In this document: piece by piece, positions 6,802-12,285 of the stretch
How positions within the stretch are numbered: position 1 is the stretch's first letter
Layout of the letters: each line of letters starts with the position of its first letter
Origin: Bacillota bacterium
GTDB taxonomy: Bacteria; Bacillota_E; JAJZYS01; JAJYTV01
DNA: 12,285 nucleotides
Assembly (NCBI GenBank): GCA_021845645.1
Contig: JAJZVM010000119.1
Span: 1 to 12,285 of the forward strand
Reading direction: 5' to 3'
Notes under the pieces: generated by a model
The model's database searches: none
What the model was told of the DNA's origin: nothing
Seen by the model: the letters and a program-made list of their open reading frames with translations, nothing else
Position numbers and translations under genes: made by a program

Positions 6802-6840
6802 GGGAGTCCCGCCGTCAGGCGGGGCTCCCTCGTTGTTGTC
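6802..6840 (+). terminator. Intrinsic terminator after the CZB chemoreceptor gene
   Basis: GGGAGTCCCGCC (6802-6813) pairs with GGCGGGGCTCCC (6818-6829), a 12-bp stem with one G.U pair and a GTCA tetraloop, followed by the T-rich tail TCGTTGTTGTC. It lies about 107 nt after the receptor stop and separates that gene from the arsR operon. A short A/T-rich patch on the other side could make it weakly bidirectional. Confidence 0.8.
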
Positions 6841-6912
6841 CGCACGGAGTTCGCGCGACCGATGGAACGTGCAATGGGCCGGTTGTTGGCGGCGAAGGCC
6901 CCTCTGTTCACT

Positions 6913-6969
6913 TGCACAGCGTGCAGATGGACGTGGTGGGACAAAACGGTACCGCCCTACACTTCAAAT
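6913..6969 (+). promoter_or_regulatory. Putative arsR promoter region: palindrome and -10 box, leaderless start
   Basis: TGCAC-AGC-GTGCA (6913-6925) is a short palindrome that could be an operator. TACACT (6958-6963) is a 4-of-6 match to a -10 box and ends 6 nt before the arsR ATG, which would put the transcript start on or next to the ATG. No ribosome binding site precedes that ATG, which agrees with leaderless translation. I found no good -35 box, so this is tentative. Confidence 0.35.
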
Positions 6970-7374
6970 ATGATTAGTACAAAAGATCTTGAACTGATGC
7001 GGACCGCCCAGTTCCAGGCGTTGGCCGATCCCGTGCGCCTTCAGATCGTGGCCGTTCTGCAACGAGCACCACGGTGCGTCTGTGAGATCCAATCAGCCGT
7101 CGGACCGATCGCGGGGAATCTCCTCTCCTACCACCTCGGCATCCTGCGCAACGCAGGGCTCGTCAGTTCCCAGCGGCGGGGCCGCTGGCTGGACTACCAG
7201 CTGGAGTACGAGGCGTTCGCCACGCTTCGAGCCAGCCTGCCGCAGCGGGGCCCCGATGCGCAAGCCGACGAAAAGGGAGATGGGGCGCCTCCCCGGACAG
7301 GCAGTATGACGAGGTGCGCGCGGCGCGGCGCGGCTGACCCGAAGACTTCCGCACGCCCTGGTCGGTGCGGCTGA
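6970..7374 (+). CDS. arsR: ArsR-family metalloregulator
   Basis: This 134-residue winged-helix repressor of the ArsR/SmtB family shows the usual elements in order: an N-terminal helix with LADPVRLQIVAVLQRA, the metal-binding-type CVC (C36, C38) in RCVCEIQ, the recognition segment GNLLSYHLGILRNAGLVSSQ, and the wing RRGRWLDYQLE. In As(III)-sensing members the equivalent cysteines bind the metalloid and release DNA. After about residue 95 the tail is low-complexity Arg/Ala/Pro/Gly and probably disordered. The ATG at 6970 was chosen because the frame upstream (open back to 6724) is not domain-like and overlaps the terminator. It is the first gene of an operon, 16 nt before the permease, and most likely regulates that operon. 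Arsenic as the inducer is inferred from the family and the neighbours. Confidence 0.88.
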   Translation: MISTKDLELMRTAQFQALADPVRLQIVAVLQRAPRCVCEIQSAVGPIAGNLLSYHLGILRNAGLVSSQRRGRWLDYQLEYEAFATLRASLPQRGPDAQADEKGDGAPPRTGSMTRCARRGAADPKTSARPGRCG

Positions 7375-7390
7375 GGAGGACGGAGTACAC

Positions 7391-8476
7391 ATGCCCCAGG
7401 AGTCACCTTCTTCGCCCCTGTCCGCACCGTCGGGCTTGAGGCGTCCCCACGGCCGGCCGCTTTCCGTCGATGGGCCCCTGCTCGCGGGGATCGCCTGCGC
7501 GGCAGCCCTCTGGATCTGGCTCTACATGAACCTGCAGGTGTTCGCCAACTGGCTCACATACGGCGTCTTGCACCTCGTGCCGACGGCACGCATCGGTATG
7601 GCCGTCGACTTCTTCGCGACCGACGTGCCGAAGATCTTCCTGCTGCTCGTCGGCATCATCACCGCAGTCAGCGTCATCCGCAGCTACTTCCCGCCGCAGC
7701 GGGTGAAGGCTGCGCTCGTCGGCAAGGGCGAGTTCGCAGGCACCGTGTTCGCCGCACTTCTCGGCATCGTGACGCCGTTCTGCTCGTGCTCCGCGGTGCC
7801 GCTCTTCATAGGCTTCGTCGAGTCGGGACTGCCGCTTGCGGTGACGTTCGCCTTCCTCATCTCGTCGCCCGTCGTGAACGAGGTCGCGCTGGTGCTCCTG
7901 GCCGGTCTCTTCGGCTGGTGGGTGGGACTGCTCTATGTGGGCCTCGGTCTCATCGTGGCCATCACGGCCGGCAATGTCATCGGCAGGTTCCATCTGGAGG
8001 ACCAGGTGGAGGACTACGTCTACAAGGTCAAGGTCGGGGCGGTCGCAGAGGTCCAGCCCACCTTCCGCCAGCGGATCCGCGACGCCGCCGCGTACACCCT
8101 GGATCTCCTGCGCCGCATCTTCCCGTGGGTGCTCGGAGGTATCGCGCTCGGCGCGCTGATCCACGGCTATGCTCCGACGAGCCTGGTGGTACGATACGCC
8201 GGCCGCGGCAACCCATTTGCCGTGCTGATCGCCGTGCTGATCGCCATTCCGCTCTACTCGAACGCGGCGGGGACGATTCCGATCGTGCAGGCCCTGATCA
8301 GCAAGGGGCTCCCCATCGGCACGGCGCTCGCGTTCATGATGGCGATCACCGCCATCTCGACGCCGGAGATGATCATTCTGCGCAAGGTGATCAAGCCGAA
8401 GCTGATCGGGATCTTCGTCGCTGTCGTCACCGTGGCGATCATCATCATCGGTTACGTCTTCAACGCTGTCGTCTAG
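7391..8476 (+). CDS. Permease of the ArsP/DUF318 type (CSCS motif)
   Basis: This 361-residue inner-membrane protein has about eight to ten hydrophobic segments in two halves, split by a polar loop at about residues 198-235 (LEDQVEDYVYKVKVGAVAEV). The first half carries the signature TPFCSCSAVPLFIGFVESGL with C131 and C133, the second IPLYSNAAGTIPIVQALI near residues 287-304. Family members include ArsP, an efflux permease for organic arsenicals, and many uncharacterised permeases found with arsR and thioredoxin genes. The ATG at 7391 follows GGAGG (7376-7380) by 10 nt, with a CGGAG closer. Spacing is 16 nt from arsR and 27 nt to the thioredoxin gene, so the three are one operon. The export substrate may be an arsenical or another thiol-reactive compound. 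The assignment to the permease family is firm; the substrate is not. Confidence 0.87.
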   Translation: MPQESPSSPLSAPSGLRRPHGRPLSVDGPLLAGIACAAALWIWLYMNLQVFANWLTYGVLHLVPTARIGMAVDFFATDVPKIFLLLVGIITAVSVIRSYFPPQRVKAALVGKGEFAGTVFAALLGIVTPFCSCSAVPLFIGFVESGLPLAVTFAFLISSPVVNEVALVLLAGLFGWWVGLLYVGLGLIVAITAGNVIGRFHLEDQVEDYVYKVKVGAVAEVQPTFRQRIRDAAAYTLDLLRRIFPWVLGGIALGALIHGYAPTSLVVRYAGRGNPFAVLIAVLIAIPLYSNAAGTIPIVQALISKGLPIGTALAFMMAITAISTPEMIILRKVIKPKLIGIFVAVVTVAIIIIGYVFNAVV

Positions 8477-8503
8477 CCGCAGGCAGGCAAGGAGGAGTAG
8501 AAC

Positions 8504-8809
8504 GTGGAGATCAGAATCCTGGGCACCGGATGCCCCAACTGCAGACGACTCGAAGCCTTGGTGCGCAGCGTGGCGGCGACTGTACAGCCGGATGCCGCAT
8601 TCATCGATGTCACGGACATTCCCGAGATCCTCAGTTACGGCGTCATGCACACCCCGGCTCTGGTCGTCGACGGCGCCCTGCTCTGCAGCGGCCGCATCCC
8701 CTCCAGGCAGGAGGTCGCTGCGTGGCTCAAGGGATCTGCTGCGGATCGCGAGCAGAGCACCTCCCCGGCGAACGCCGCGAGCCAGCCGGTCCGGTTCCAC
8801 CGGAGCTAG
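8504..8809 (+). CDS. Small thioredoxin-fold redox protein (CPNC)
   Basis: This 101-residue protein starts as MEIRILGTGCPNCRRLEALV, so the redox pair C10/C13 follows the first strand as in the short archaeal-type thioredoxins (MTH895/TM0996-like, Thioredoxin_3). The cis-proline loop is GVMHTPALVVDG (P51), and the fold ends with GRIPSRQEVAAWL; the last 25 residues are a loose Ser/Ala/Glu-rich tail. The GTG at 8504 is preceded by GGAGGAG (8491-8497). It is the third gene of the arsR/permease operon, a known combination in which the thioredoxin is thought to reduce the substrate or cysteines of the permease. It has no signal peptide, so it acts in the cytoplasm. Confidence 0.88.
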   Translation: MEIRILGTGCPNCRRLEALVRSVAATVQPDAAFIDVTDIPEILSYGVMHTPALVVDGALLCSGRIPSRQEVAAWLKGSAADREQSTSPANAASQPVRFHRS

Positions 8810-9354
8810 CCGCGGCCCGACGCGCCGCATGGAACGAGTGATCCGTTCGTGGCGAGCCCGTCACGAGCGGGCCATGGCTCCTCGCCGACACTCGTCAGGA
8901 GAGGCAAGCCAGGGCCGCATCCGGCGGTTCTCCTGACGTCCGCCCTGCGGCCACGATCCCCCGCCCCATCGTCATGCTCGCGTTCCCGCCGGTCTCCCCG
9001 CACGCGTGGCCAGCGCCGCCGTATTCCACCACCACAGCAGGGGCATATCCAGTTCCGGTACAGTCCCCGCAATCTCCCCGCATCATAGCTGAAGGGGCGT
9101 CCCAGATTGCCCCTGGCGGCAGCGTCGCCCTGGCGCCGCCTGCGCGATCAGTCCCTGTACGAGGCGATAGCCGTGAGGAGAAGCCGCCAAGGAGGTGACC
9201 GCCTGCCGTACAGCTGCGGCCCACGTCGCGAAGGCGCCGGGTATGCCTAGCCTCTCACCCGCGTCGGGCCGGAAGAGCTCTCAGTCTCTTGGGCGCGAGA
9301 GGGCTCCGCTGCCGAACAATCAGATTTTGACTCATCACCGGGAGGACAACGCCG
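8810..9354. other. Intergenic stretch before module B, no convincing gene
   Basis: About 545 bp. Two short GC hairpins follow the thioredoxin stop (GAACG/CGTTC at 8832-8848 and GCCCG/CGGGC at 8856-8872) without a T tract; they may end the ars operon by another route. Frames on both strands (for example 8974-9198 forward, 8895-9224 reverse) are Pro/Ala- or Gly/Arg-rich with no ribosome site or known motif. AAGGAGGTGA at 9189-9198 is a full-length Shine-Dalgarno match with no clear gene after it. A hairpin with a 2-nt bulge (GAGCTCTC 9275-9282 with GAGAGGGCTC 9297-9306) lies in the probable leader of the next gene. The AT-rich part at 9315-9337 may hold the module B promoter, but I cannot define boxes. 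I see no copy of the GAGTGGTCACTC operator here. Confidence 0.5.
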
Positions 9355-9966
9355 ATGGACATCGCTGAATACCGCTACGCACCGCCCGAGTGGGCCTTTG
9401 AGTTCCACGGCCACCGCTGCCCGTTCATGCCGCTCGGCTACCGCATGGGCGCCCTGGCCCTCGAACATCTTCAGGTGAGCCGCGAGATGGACCATACGCT
9501 GCACGTGATCTGCGAGCTCGGCGAGGGGCATCCGCAGACCTGCCTGATGGACGGCATCCAGGCCGTCACGGGCGCGACATTCGGCAAGACGTTGATCGAG
9601 AAGACCTACTGGGGCAAGCTGGCGGCTACTTTCTGGTATCCCGGCAAGACGGCGGTGCGCTACGCGCTGCGCCGCGACTTCCTGGACGCCTTCGGCGAGC
9701 AGGAGTTCTTTGCCTGGCGCAAGCGCGGCATCGAGCCGTCCGGGATTCCGGCCGACGTCACGGACGCCGCGATCCTGTGGACGCTCGCGCAGCCGGACGA
9801 GGCGCTGTTCGACGTCCGCGAGGTCCAGGATTTCGCCTATCAGCCGCCCAAGGGCTCCTTCAACCGCACTGCCTGCTCGGTCTGCGGCGAGTACGTGTTC
9901 GAGCGCTACGTACGCATCAAGGACGGAAAGCCTGTCTGCATCCCCTGCTCGGGCTACAAGGGCTGA
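9355..9966 (+). CDS. FmdE-family protein with C-terminal zinc ribbon (module B)
   Basis: This 203-residue relative of the module A FmdE-like protein shares about a quarter to a third of its residues by eye. It keeps EFHGHRCPFMPLGYRMG (H18, H20, C22), the CLMDGIQAVTG segment (C63) and the C-terminal ribbon with C174/C177 and C195/C198 in the same positions as in protein A. It lacks the family's usual GCTxGKGN: here the stretch reads GATFGKTL, with Ala74 where protein A has Cys73. It also has more aromatic residues in the middle (TYWGKLAATFWYPGK). The ATG follows GGGAGG (9340-9345) by 9 nt. It is the first gene of module B, ahead of a hairpin and the second TauE permease. The different metal or active-site residue suggests a different substrate or cofactor from protein A. 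Confidence 0.83.
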   Translation: MDIAEYRYAPPEWAFEFHGHRCPFMPLGYRMGALALEHLQVSREMDHTLHVICELGEGHPQTCLMDGIQAVTGATFGKTLIEKTYWGKLAATFWYPGKTAVRYALRRDFLDAFGEQEFFAWRKRGIEPSGIPADVTDAAILWTLAQPDEALFDVREVQDFAYQPPKGSFNRTACSVCGEYVFERYVRIKDGKPVCIPCSGYKG

Positions 9967-9976
9967 TCCGGGTCCA

Positions 9977-10023
9977 GGCGCCCTCCCGCCGCCCCCAGCC
10001 GGGAGCGATGGCGGGAGGGCGCC
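9977..10023 (+). repeat. Intra-operon GC hairpin between fmdE-like and TauE genes (module B)
   Basis: GGCGCCCTCCCGCC (9977-9990) and GGCGGGAGGGCGCC (10010-10023) form a perfect 14-bp stem around a 19-nt loop, 10 nt after the fmdE stop and 46 nt before the permease start. There is no T tract. It is very stable and sits in the same place as the module A hairpin at 2492-2524, although the sequences differ. Confidence 0.7.
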
Positions 10024-10069
10024 CCTGTGGGCATCGCGGGCACGACTCGCATGCAAGGAGGCAATCCCG

Positions 10070-10807
10070 ATGCTCGTCTGGGCTACGATTCTGATCTTCC
10101 TCGTGTCCGCTGTCTTCGCGATGCTCGGTCTCGGCGGCGGCATGCTCTACGTGCCGATCTTCCACTGGCTCGGCTTCGGACTCAAGAACGTCGTGATCCC
10201 GCTAGCCCTTCTGCTCAACGGACTCAACACCCTGATCGCACTCATCCCCTACGGGCGCAAGCGCCTCGTCGACTGGACGGGCGGTCTGCCAATGGCCTTG
10301 GCGGCGCTCGTCTTCGCGCCGATCGGCGCGATCGTGGCTCCCTTCGTACCGGACAAGGTGCTGCTGTGGCTCTTCGCCGCGGCCGTGATCGTGGCGGCGG
10401 CGCGCACCCTGCTCGTGGCCGGCAAGGCGGATCCGACAGAGCTCATGCCGCTCGGGCGCCGGATGCTGATCGGGAGTCTCGTAGCGGCGGCGGCCGGCTT
10501 CATCGGCGGCATGCTCGGCATCGGCGGCGGCTTCATCATCGGTCCGCTCCTGATGTGGATCGGCTATGACACCAAGCACGCCGCGGCGACGACGGCCTAC
10601 ATCGTCACCTTCTCGAGCTTCTCCGGCTTCCTCGGCCACATCGGGCACATGGCGATCGACTGGCCGCTCTTCATCGCGCTCATCCTCGCCGTGATCGTCG
10701 CTTCCCTCATCGGTTCCTCCTTCATGGCGAACCGCGCCAAGCCCTCCTGGGTCAAGTGGTTCTACGGCATCCTGCTCGTCGGAGTCGCCATCAAACTCGT
10801 GGTGTAG
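10070..10807 (+). CDS. TauE/SafE-family permease (module B)
   Basis: This second 245-residue TauE/SafE permease is about 96% identical in protein to the copy at 2592-3329. Differences are mostly conservative (for example I2L, V7I, Y92F). Both glycine-rich family motifs (LGLGGGMLYVP and LGIGGGFIIGP) are unchanged. The ATG at 10070 is set by AAGGAGG 8 nt before it and by alignment with the other copy; the open frame extends upstream to 9710 but overlaps the fmdE-like gene in another frame and is not used. Nucleotide differences between copies are mostly synonymous and patchy, so the protein has been kept under selection. It is followed by a decayed disulfide reductase gene rather than an intact one. 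Function as for the first copy: export or import of an unidentified small anion. Confidence 0.92.
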   Translation: MLVWATILIFLVSAVFAMLGLGGGMLYVPIFHWLGFGLKNVVIPLALLLNGLNTLIALIPYGRKRLVDWTGGLPMALAALVFAPIGAIVAPFVPDKVLLWLFAAAVIVAAARTLLVAGKADPTELMPLGRRMLIGSLVAAAAGFIGGMLGIGGGFIIGPLLMWIGYDTKHAAATTAYIVTFSSFSGFLGHIGHMAIDWPLFIALILAVIVASLIGSSFMANRAKPSWVKWFYGILLVGVAIKLVV

Positions 10808-10882
10808 CTAGAACGGCCACGCAGGCTGCCGGGATGCGGCGACCTGGATCGCCGCGACCTCGCAGCGGTCGGCGGGAGACCC
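10070..10882 (+). repeat. Long direct repeat, copy 2
   Basis: Partner of 2592-3398, same orientation. Homology runs past the permease stop into the first codons of the reductase remnant, with collinear spacing (48 nt against 42 nt from the stop to the first well-matching block), so the duplicated unit included at least the permease and reductase genes. Confidence 0.8.
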
Positions 10883-11055
10883 AAAACGGCGACATCCGGA
10901 CAGGTCACGCGAGCTTCTGGTATCCCACCGTCGCTCCTGAGCATCGGCGAGAAATGCACCGGCTGAGAACCTGCGACACTCTACAGCCGCTTCGGCAGGC
11001 CGGTGCCCAATCGGATGTCGTGAGCGAGCCTGGGCAGGCGACACCGGGCTACACG
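10834..11055 (+). pseudogene. Decayed copy of the flavin disulfide reductase gene
   Basis: Three blocks align with the intact gene at 3348-4751. Block 1: an ATG at 10834 matches ATG 3348, and 10855-10882 matches 3371-3398 at 22 of 28 bases (encoding DLAAVGGRP against NLVTIGGGP); 2 nt are lost between the ATG and this block, a frameshift. Block 2: 10922 to about 11008 matches 3876 to about 3962 without gaps (roughly three quarters identical), giving IPPSLLSIGEKCTG, then TGA, then EPATLYSRFG, against IPPSLAIIGGGYIGCELATIYSRFG; about 440 nt, including the redox cysteines, are deleted before it. Block 3: 11038-11055 matches 4020-4037 at 13 of 18 bases, after smaller deletions. The glycine NAD motif is destroyed, so no functional enzyme can be made. 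A further weak match (11268-11294 to 4647-4673) may be the C-terminal end. Confidence 0.8.
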
Positions 11056-11360
11056 GCAGACGCCGGTGTCGTGCCGGAGCAGCGAAGGTCGTGCTGGAGA
11101 TGGAGAGGTCGCCTGCAGCTGCGGGCGGCCTCCCCTTTTCTGCCTGCGCCTGCTTCCGCGTTCTCCTCCAGCTGCCAAGGTGCTCGGCCTGGAAGGCCAG
11201 GTACAGGCCCCTTGTGATGCTGGTGGAGTAGGCGAGGATGGGACGGACGATGCTCAATCAGGCAGCGGTCCTCTCGAGCCACGGCACCTACCAAACTCCG
11301 TTTCCGTCCGGCATGCTGAAGGCATGGCGCCGACCCTCTGCCGAAGGAGGCCTCGAGCCC
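11056..11360. other. Intergenic stretch with terminator and possible reductase remnant
   Basis: About 300 bp between the readable reductase remnant and the lipoprotein gene. It holds the intrinsic terminator at 11105-11141. At 11268-11294 the plus strand could encode VLSSHGTYQ, similar to VLTHHGTVQ near the end of the intact reductase (20 of 33 bases by eye), but this is too short to trust. The reverse-strand frame across 10808-11257 has no recognisable motif. I see no promoter boxes for the lipoprotein gene. Confidence 0.45.
11105..11141 (+). terminator. Intrinsic terminator after module B
   Basis: GAGGTCGCCTGC (11105-11116) pairs with GCGGGCGGCCTC (11121-11132), a 12-bp stem with two G.U pairs and an AGCT tetraloop, followed by CCCTTTTCT. 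It would end the fmdE/TauE module B transcript downstream of the reductase remnant and insulate the lipoprotein gene. Confidence 0.72.
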
Positions 11361-12285
11361 GTGCACAAACGCCCTTGGCTCCTGGGCCTGATCGCCCTGC
11401 TGCTTCTCGGTGTGTCAGGCTGCGGACGTCCCGCGGCCGCCAAGCCCCATGGTGTGCTCCCTTCCGCCAGGAAGACCACTCCCGGCGGGTCCTGGGAGCT
11501 CGCCATTGTGCGCCAGGGCAACCTCTACCTCGTGACGAAGGCGGGCGGCCCAGAGATCAGGCTGACGCAGGGCCTCTCGGCATCCCATCCGCTCTTCTCG
11601 CCCGACGGGCGCTACATCGCCTTCATGAGCGGTGCGGCCACAGCTCCCTCGACGCAATACCGGCTCGGCATCGTAGGCACGAATGGCAAGGGCCTTGAAC
11701 TCCTCAACCCCGGCACCGGGATCCTGCCGGGGGACTACGCCTGGAGTCCCACGCAGGACACGCTCGCCGTCTGCGGCCAAGACCTCACCCTGCTGCATCC
11801 GGACGGCTCTCCCACGATCGCGGTAGGCACGAAGGGCAGCATCGGCACGTTCGCGTGGGCACCTGGGGGCCAGGGCTACGCCTACACGGTGATGCCGCCG
11901 GCGAAGGACTTCCCCGGCGCCTCGGACACCCTCTGGGCCGTCAGCAGCGGGAAACCCCCGCATCTCCTCGCCACCGCCCCGACAGCCTCGGGCCTCGAGC
12001 TTCAGGGCTACTGGCCAGGTGGGCAGGGTCTCCTCTACTGGATCGACCCGCTCCACTCGGCATCACTCGCCGCGGACGGCCTCGCGCTCGAGAGCATGCC
12101 GCTCGGCGGCGGCGCGAAGCGGAGCCTCGCGACGACGCTGCCGTATCCTTCCTGGGTGCAGCCGGACGGCAGGGAGAGCATTCTTCTCGTAGCCGGGCCG
12201 GGCCGCCAGACCTGGACCGAGAAGGCGCTCGAGCGCTGCGATCCCGCGAGCGGAGCCTGCAGTGTCCTCCAGACGGGAGCGGGCC
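11361..12285 (+). CDS. Lipoprotein with TolB-like beta-propeller repeats (3' end outside window)
   Basis: A GTG at 11361, 10 nt after AAGGAGG (11344-11350), opens a frame that runs to the window edge (308 residues and more). The N-terminus HKRPWLLGLIALLLLGVSGC is a lipoprotein signal peptide: basic start, hydrophobic core, and a lipobox VSGC with C21 as the lipidated residue, so the mature protein is anchored outside the membrane. The rest resembles PD40/WD40-type propeller blades: SHPLFSPDGRYIAFMSG, GDYAWSPTQDTLAV, TFAWAPGGQGYAYT, YPSWVQPDGRESILLVAG. Such proteins resemble the TolB propeller and often bind partners or ligands at the cell surface; no catalytic residues are evident. Two late cysteines (in ERCDPASGACS) could form a disulfide. 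It is separated from module B by a terminator, so it is probably independent. Confidence 0.85.
   Translation, partial: MHKRPWLLGLIALLLLGVSGCGRPAAAKPHGVLPSARKTTPGGSWELAIVRQGNLYLVTKAGGPEIRLTQGLSASHPLFSPDGRYIAFMSGAATAPSTQYRLGIVGTNGKGLELLNPGTGILPGDYAWSPTQDTLAVCGQDLTLLHPDGSPTIAVGTKGSIGTFAWAPGGQGYAYTVMPPAKDFPGASDTLWAVSSGKPPHLLATAPTASGLELQGYWPGGQGLLYWIDPLHSASLAADGLALESMPLGGGAKRSLATTLPYPSWVQPDGRESILLVAGPGRQTWTEKALERCDPASGACSVLQTGAG

Noticed and set aside
6724..6969. Upstream extension of arsR to 6724
   Set aside because: It would run through the intrinsic terminator at 6802-6840 and adds about 80 residues unlike any ArsR family member. The domain begins right after the ATG at 6970.
7403..8830. A 475-codon minus-strand open frame over the permease and thioredoxin genes
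   Set aside because: Antisense shadow of two well-supported genes; charged low-complexity translation and no ribosome site.
8895..9224. Minus-strand frames with CPCCGGG or GDCGDC, resembling zinc ribbons
   Set aside because: The cysteines come from GC-rich repeats in two competing frames. No paired CxxC at family spacing, no start signal, and no conserved neighbourhood.
9710..10069. Upstream extension of the module B permease frame into the fmdE B gene
   Set aside because: The extension reads fmdE B in another frame and gives Ser/Arg/Pro-rich sequence. The ATG at 10070 has AAGGAGG in front and aligns with the start of the module A copy.
11268..11294. Possible C-terminal fragment of the decayed reductase (VLSSHGTYQ)
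   Set aside because: Similarity to VLTHHGTVQ is suggestive but rests on about nine residues and lies beyond a terminator, so it was left out of the pseudogene span.
1..12285. CRISPR arrays, tRNA or rRNA genes, insertion sequences
   Set aside because: I saw no regularly spaced repeats, no tRNA-like cloverleaf or rRNA sequence, and no transposase or matching terminal inverted repeats. The only large repeat is the permease duplication.

Overview
The window is GC-rich bacterial DNA (about two thirds G+C by eye) with strong GGAGG-type ribosome binding sites and frequent GTG starts. The gene content (FmdE-like proteins, TauE/SafE permeases, a flavin disulfide reductase, hemerythrin, an ArsR/permease/thioredoxin operon, a CZB chemoreceptor) suggests a chemolithotrophic or metal- and sulfur-exposed bacterium. 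I cannot fix the phylum. A GC-rich Bacillota or a proteobacterium would both fit.

Layout, left to right. (1) Minus strand, 1-1650: the start of an unknown gene, a hemerythrin-domain gene overlapping it by ATGA, a gene-poor stretch of about 520 bp, and a TetR-family regulator. (2) Plus strand, 1752-4751, divergent from the TetR gene: a TTGACA-N17-TAAGAT promoter with a GAGTGGTCACTC palindrome just downstream, then module A: fmdE-like, GC hairpin, TauE/SafE permease, flavin disulfide reductase (dihydrolipoyl dehydrogenase family). (3) 4804-6840: a small basic unknown protein, then a soluble methyl-accepting signalling protein ending in a CZB zinc-binding domain, then a good intrinsic terminator. 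(4) 6970-8809: an arsR / CSCS-type permease / small CPNC thioredoxin operon, with an arsR start that looks leaderless. (5) 8810-9354: no convincing gene. (6) 9355-11141, module B: a second, diverged fmdE-like gene, another GC hairpin, a second TauE/SafE permease about 96% identical in protein to the first, then a decayed remnant of a second disulfide reductase gene, and a terminator. (7) 11361 to the end: a secreted lipoprotein with beta-propeller repeats, cut by the window edge.

The main result is the repeated FmdE/TauE module. In module A the three genes are tightly packed behind a likely TetR-controlled promoter. In module B the same order is present, but the third gene is broken by a frameshift, a deletion of about 440 nt and an in-frame TGA. 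The two permeases are nearly identical while the two FmdE proteins share only about a quarter to a third of their residues. The permease plus disulfide-reductase block was therefore probably duplicated behind a different fmdE gene, after which the reductase copy decayed. I do not know a described function for this FmdE + TauE/SafE + flavin disulfide reductase set. A role in moving or reducing a sulfur or other small anionic compound is a hypothesis only.
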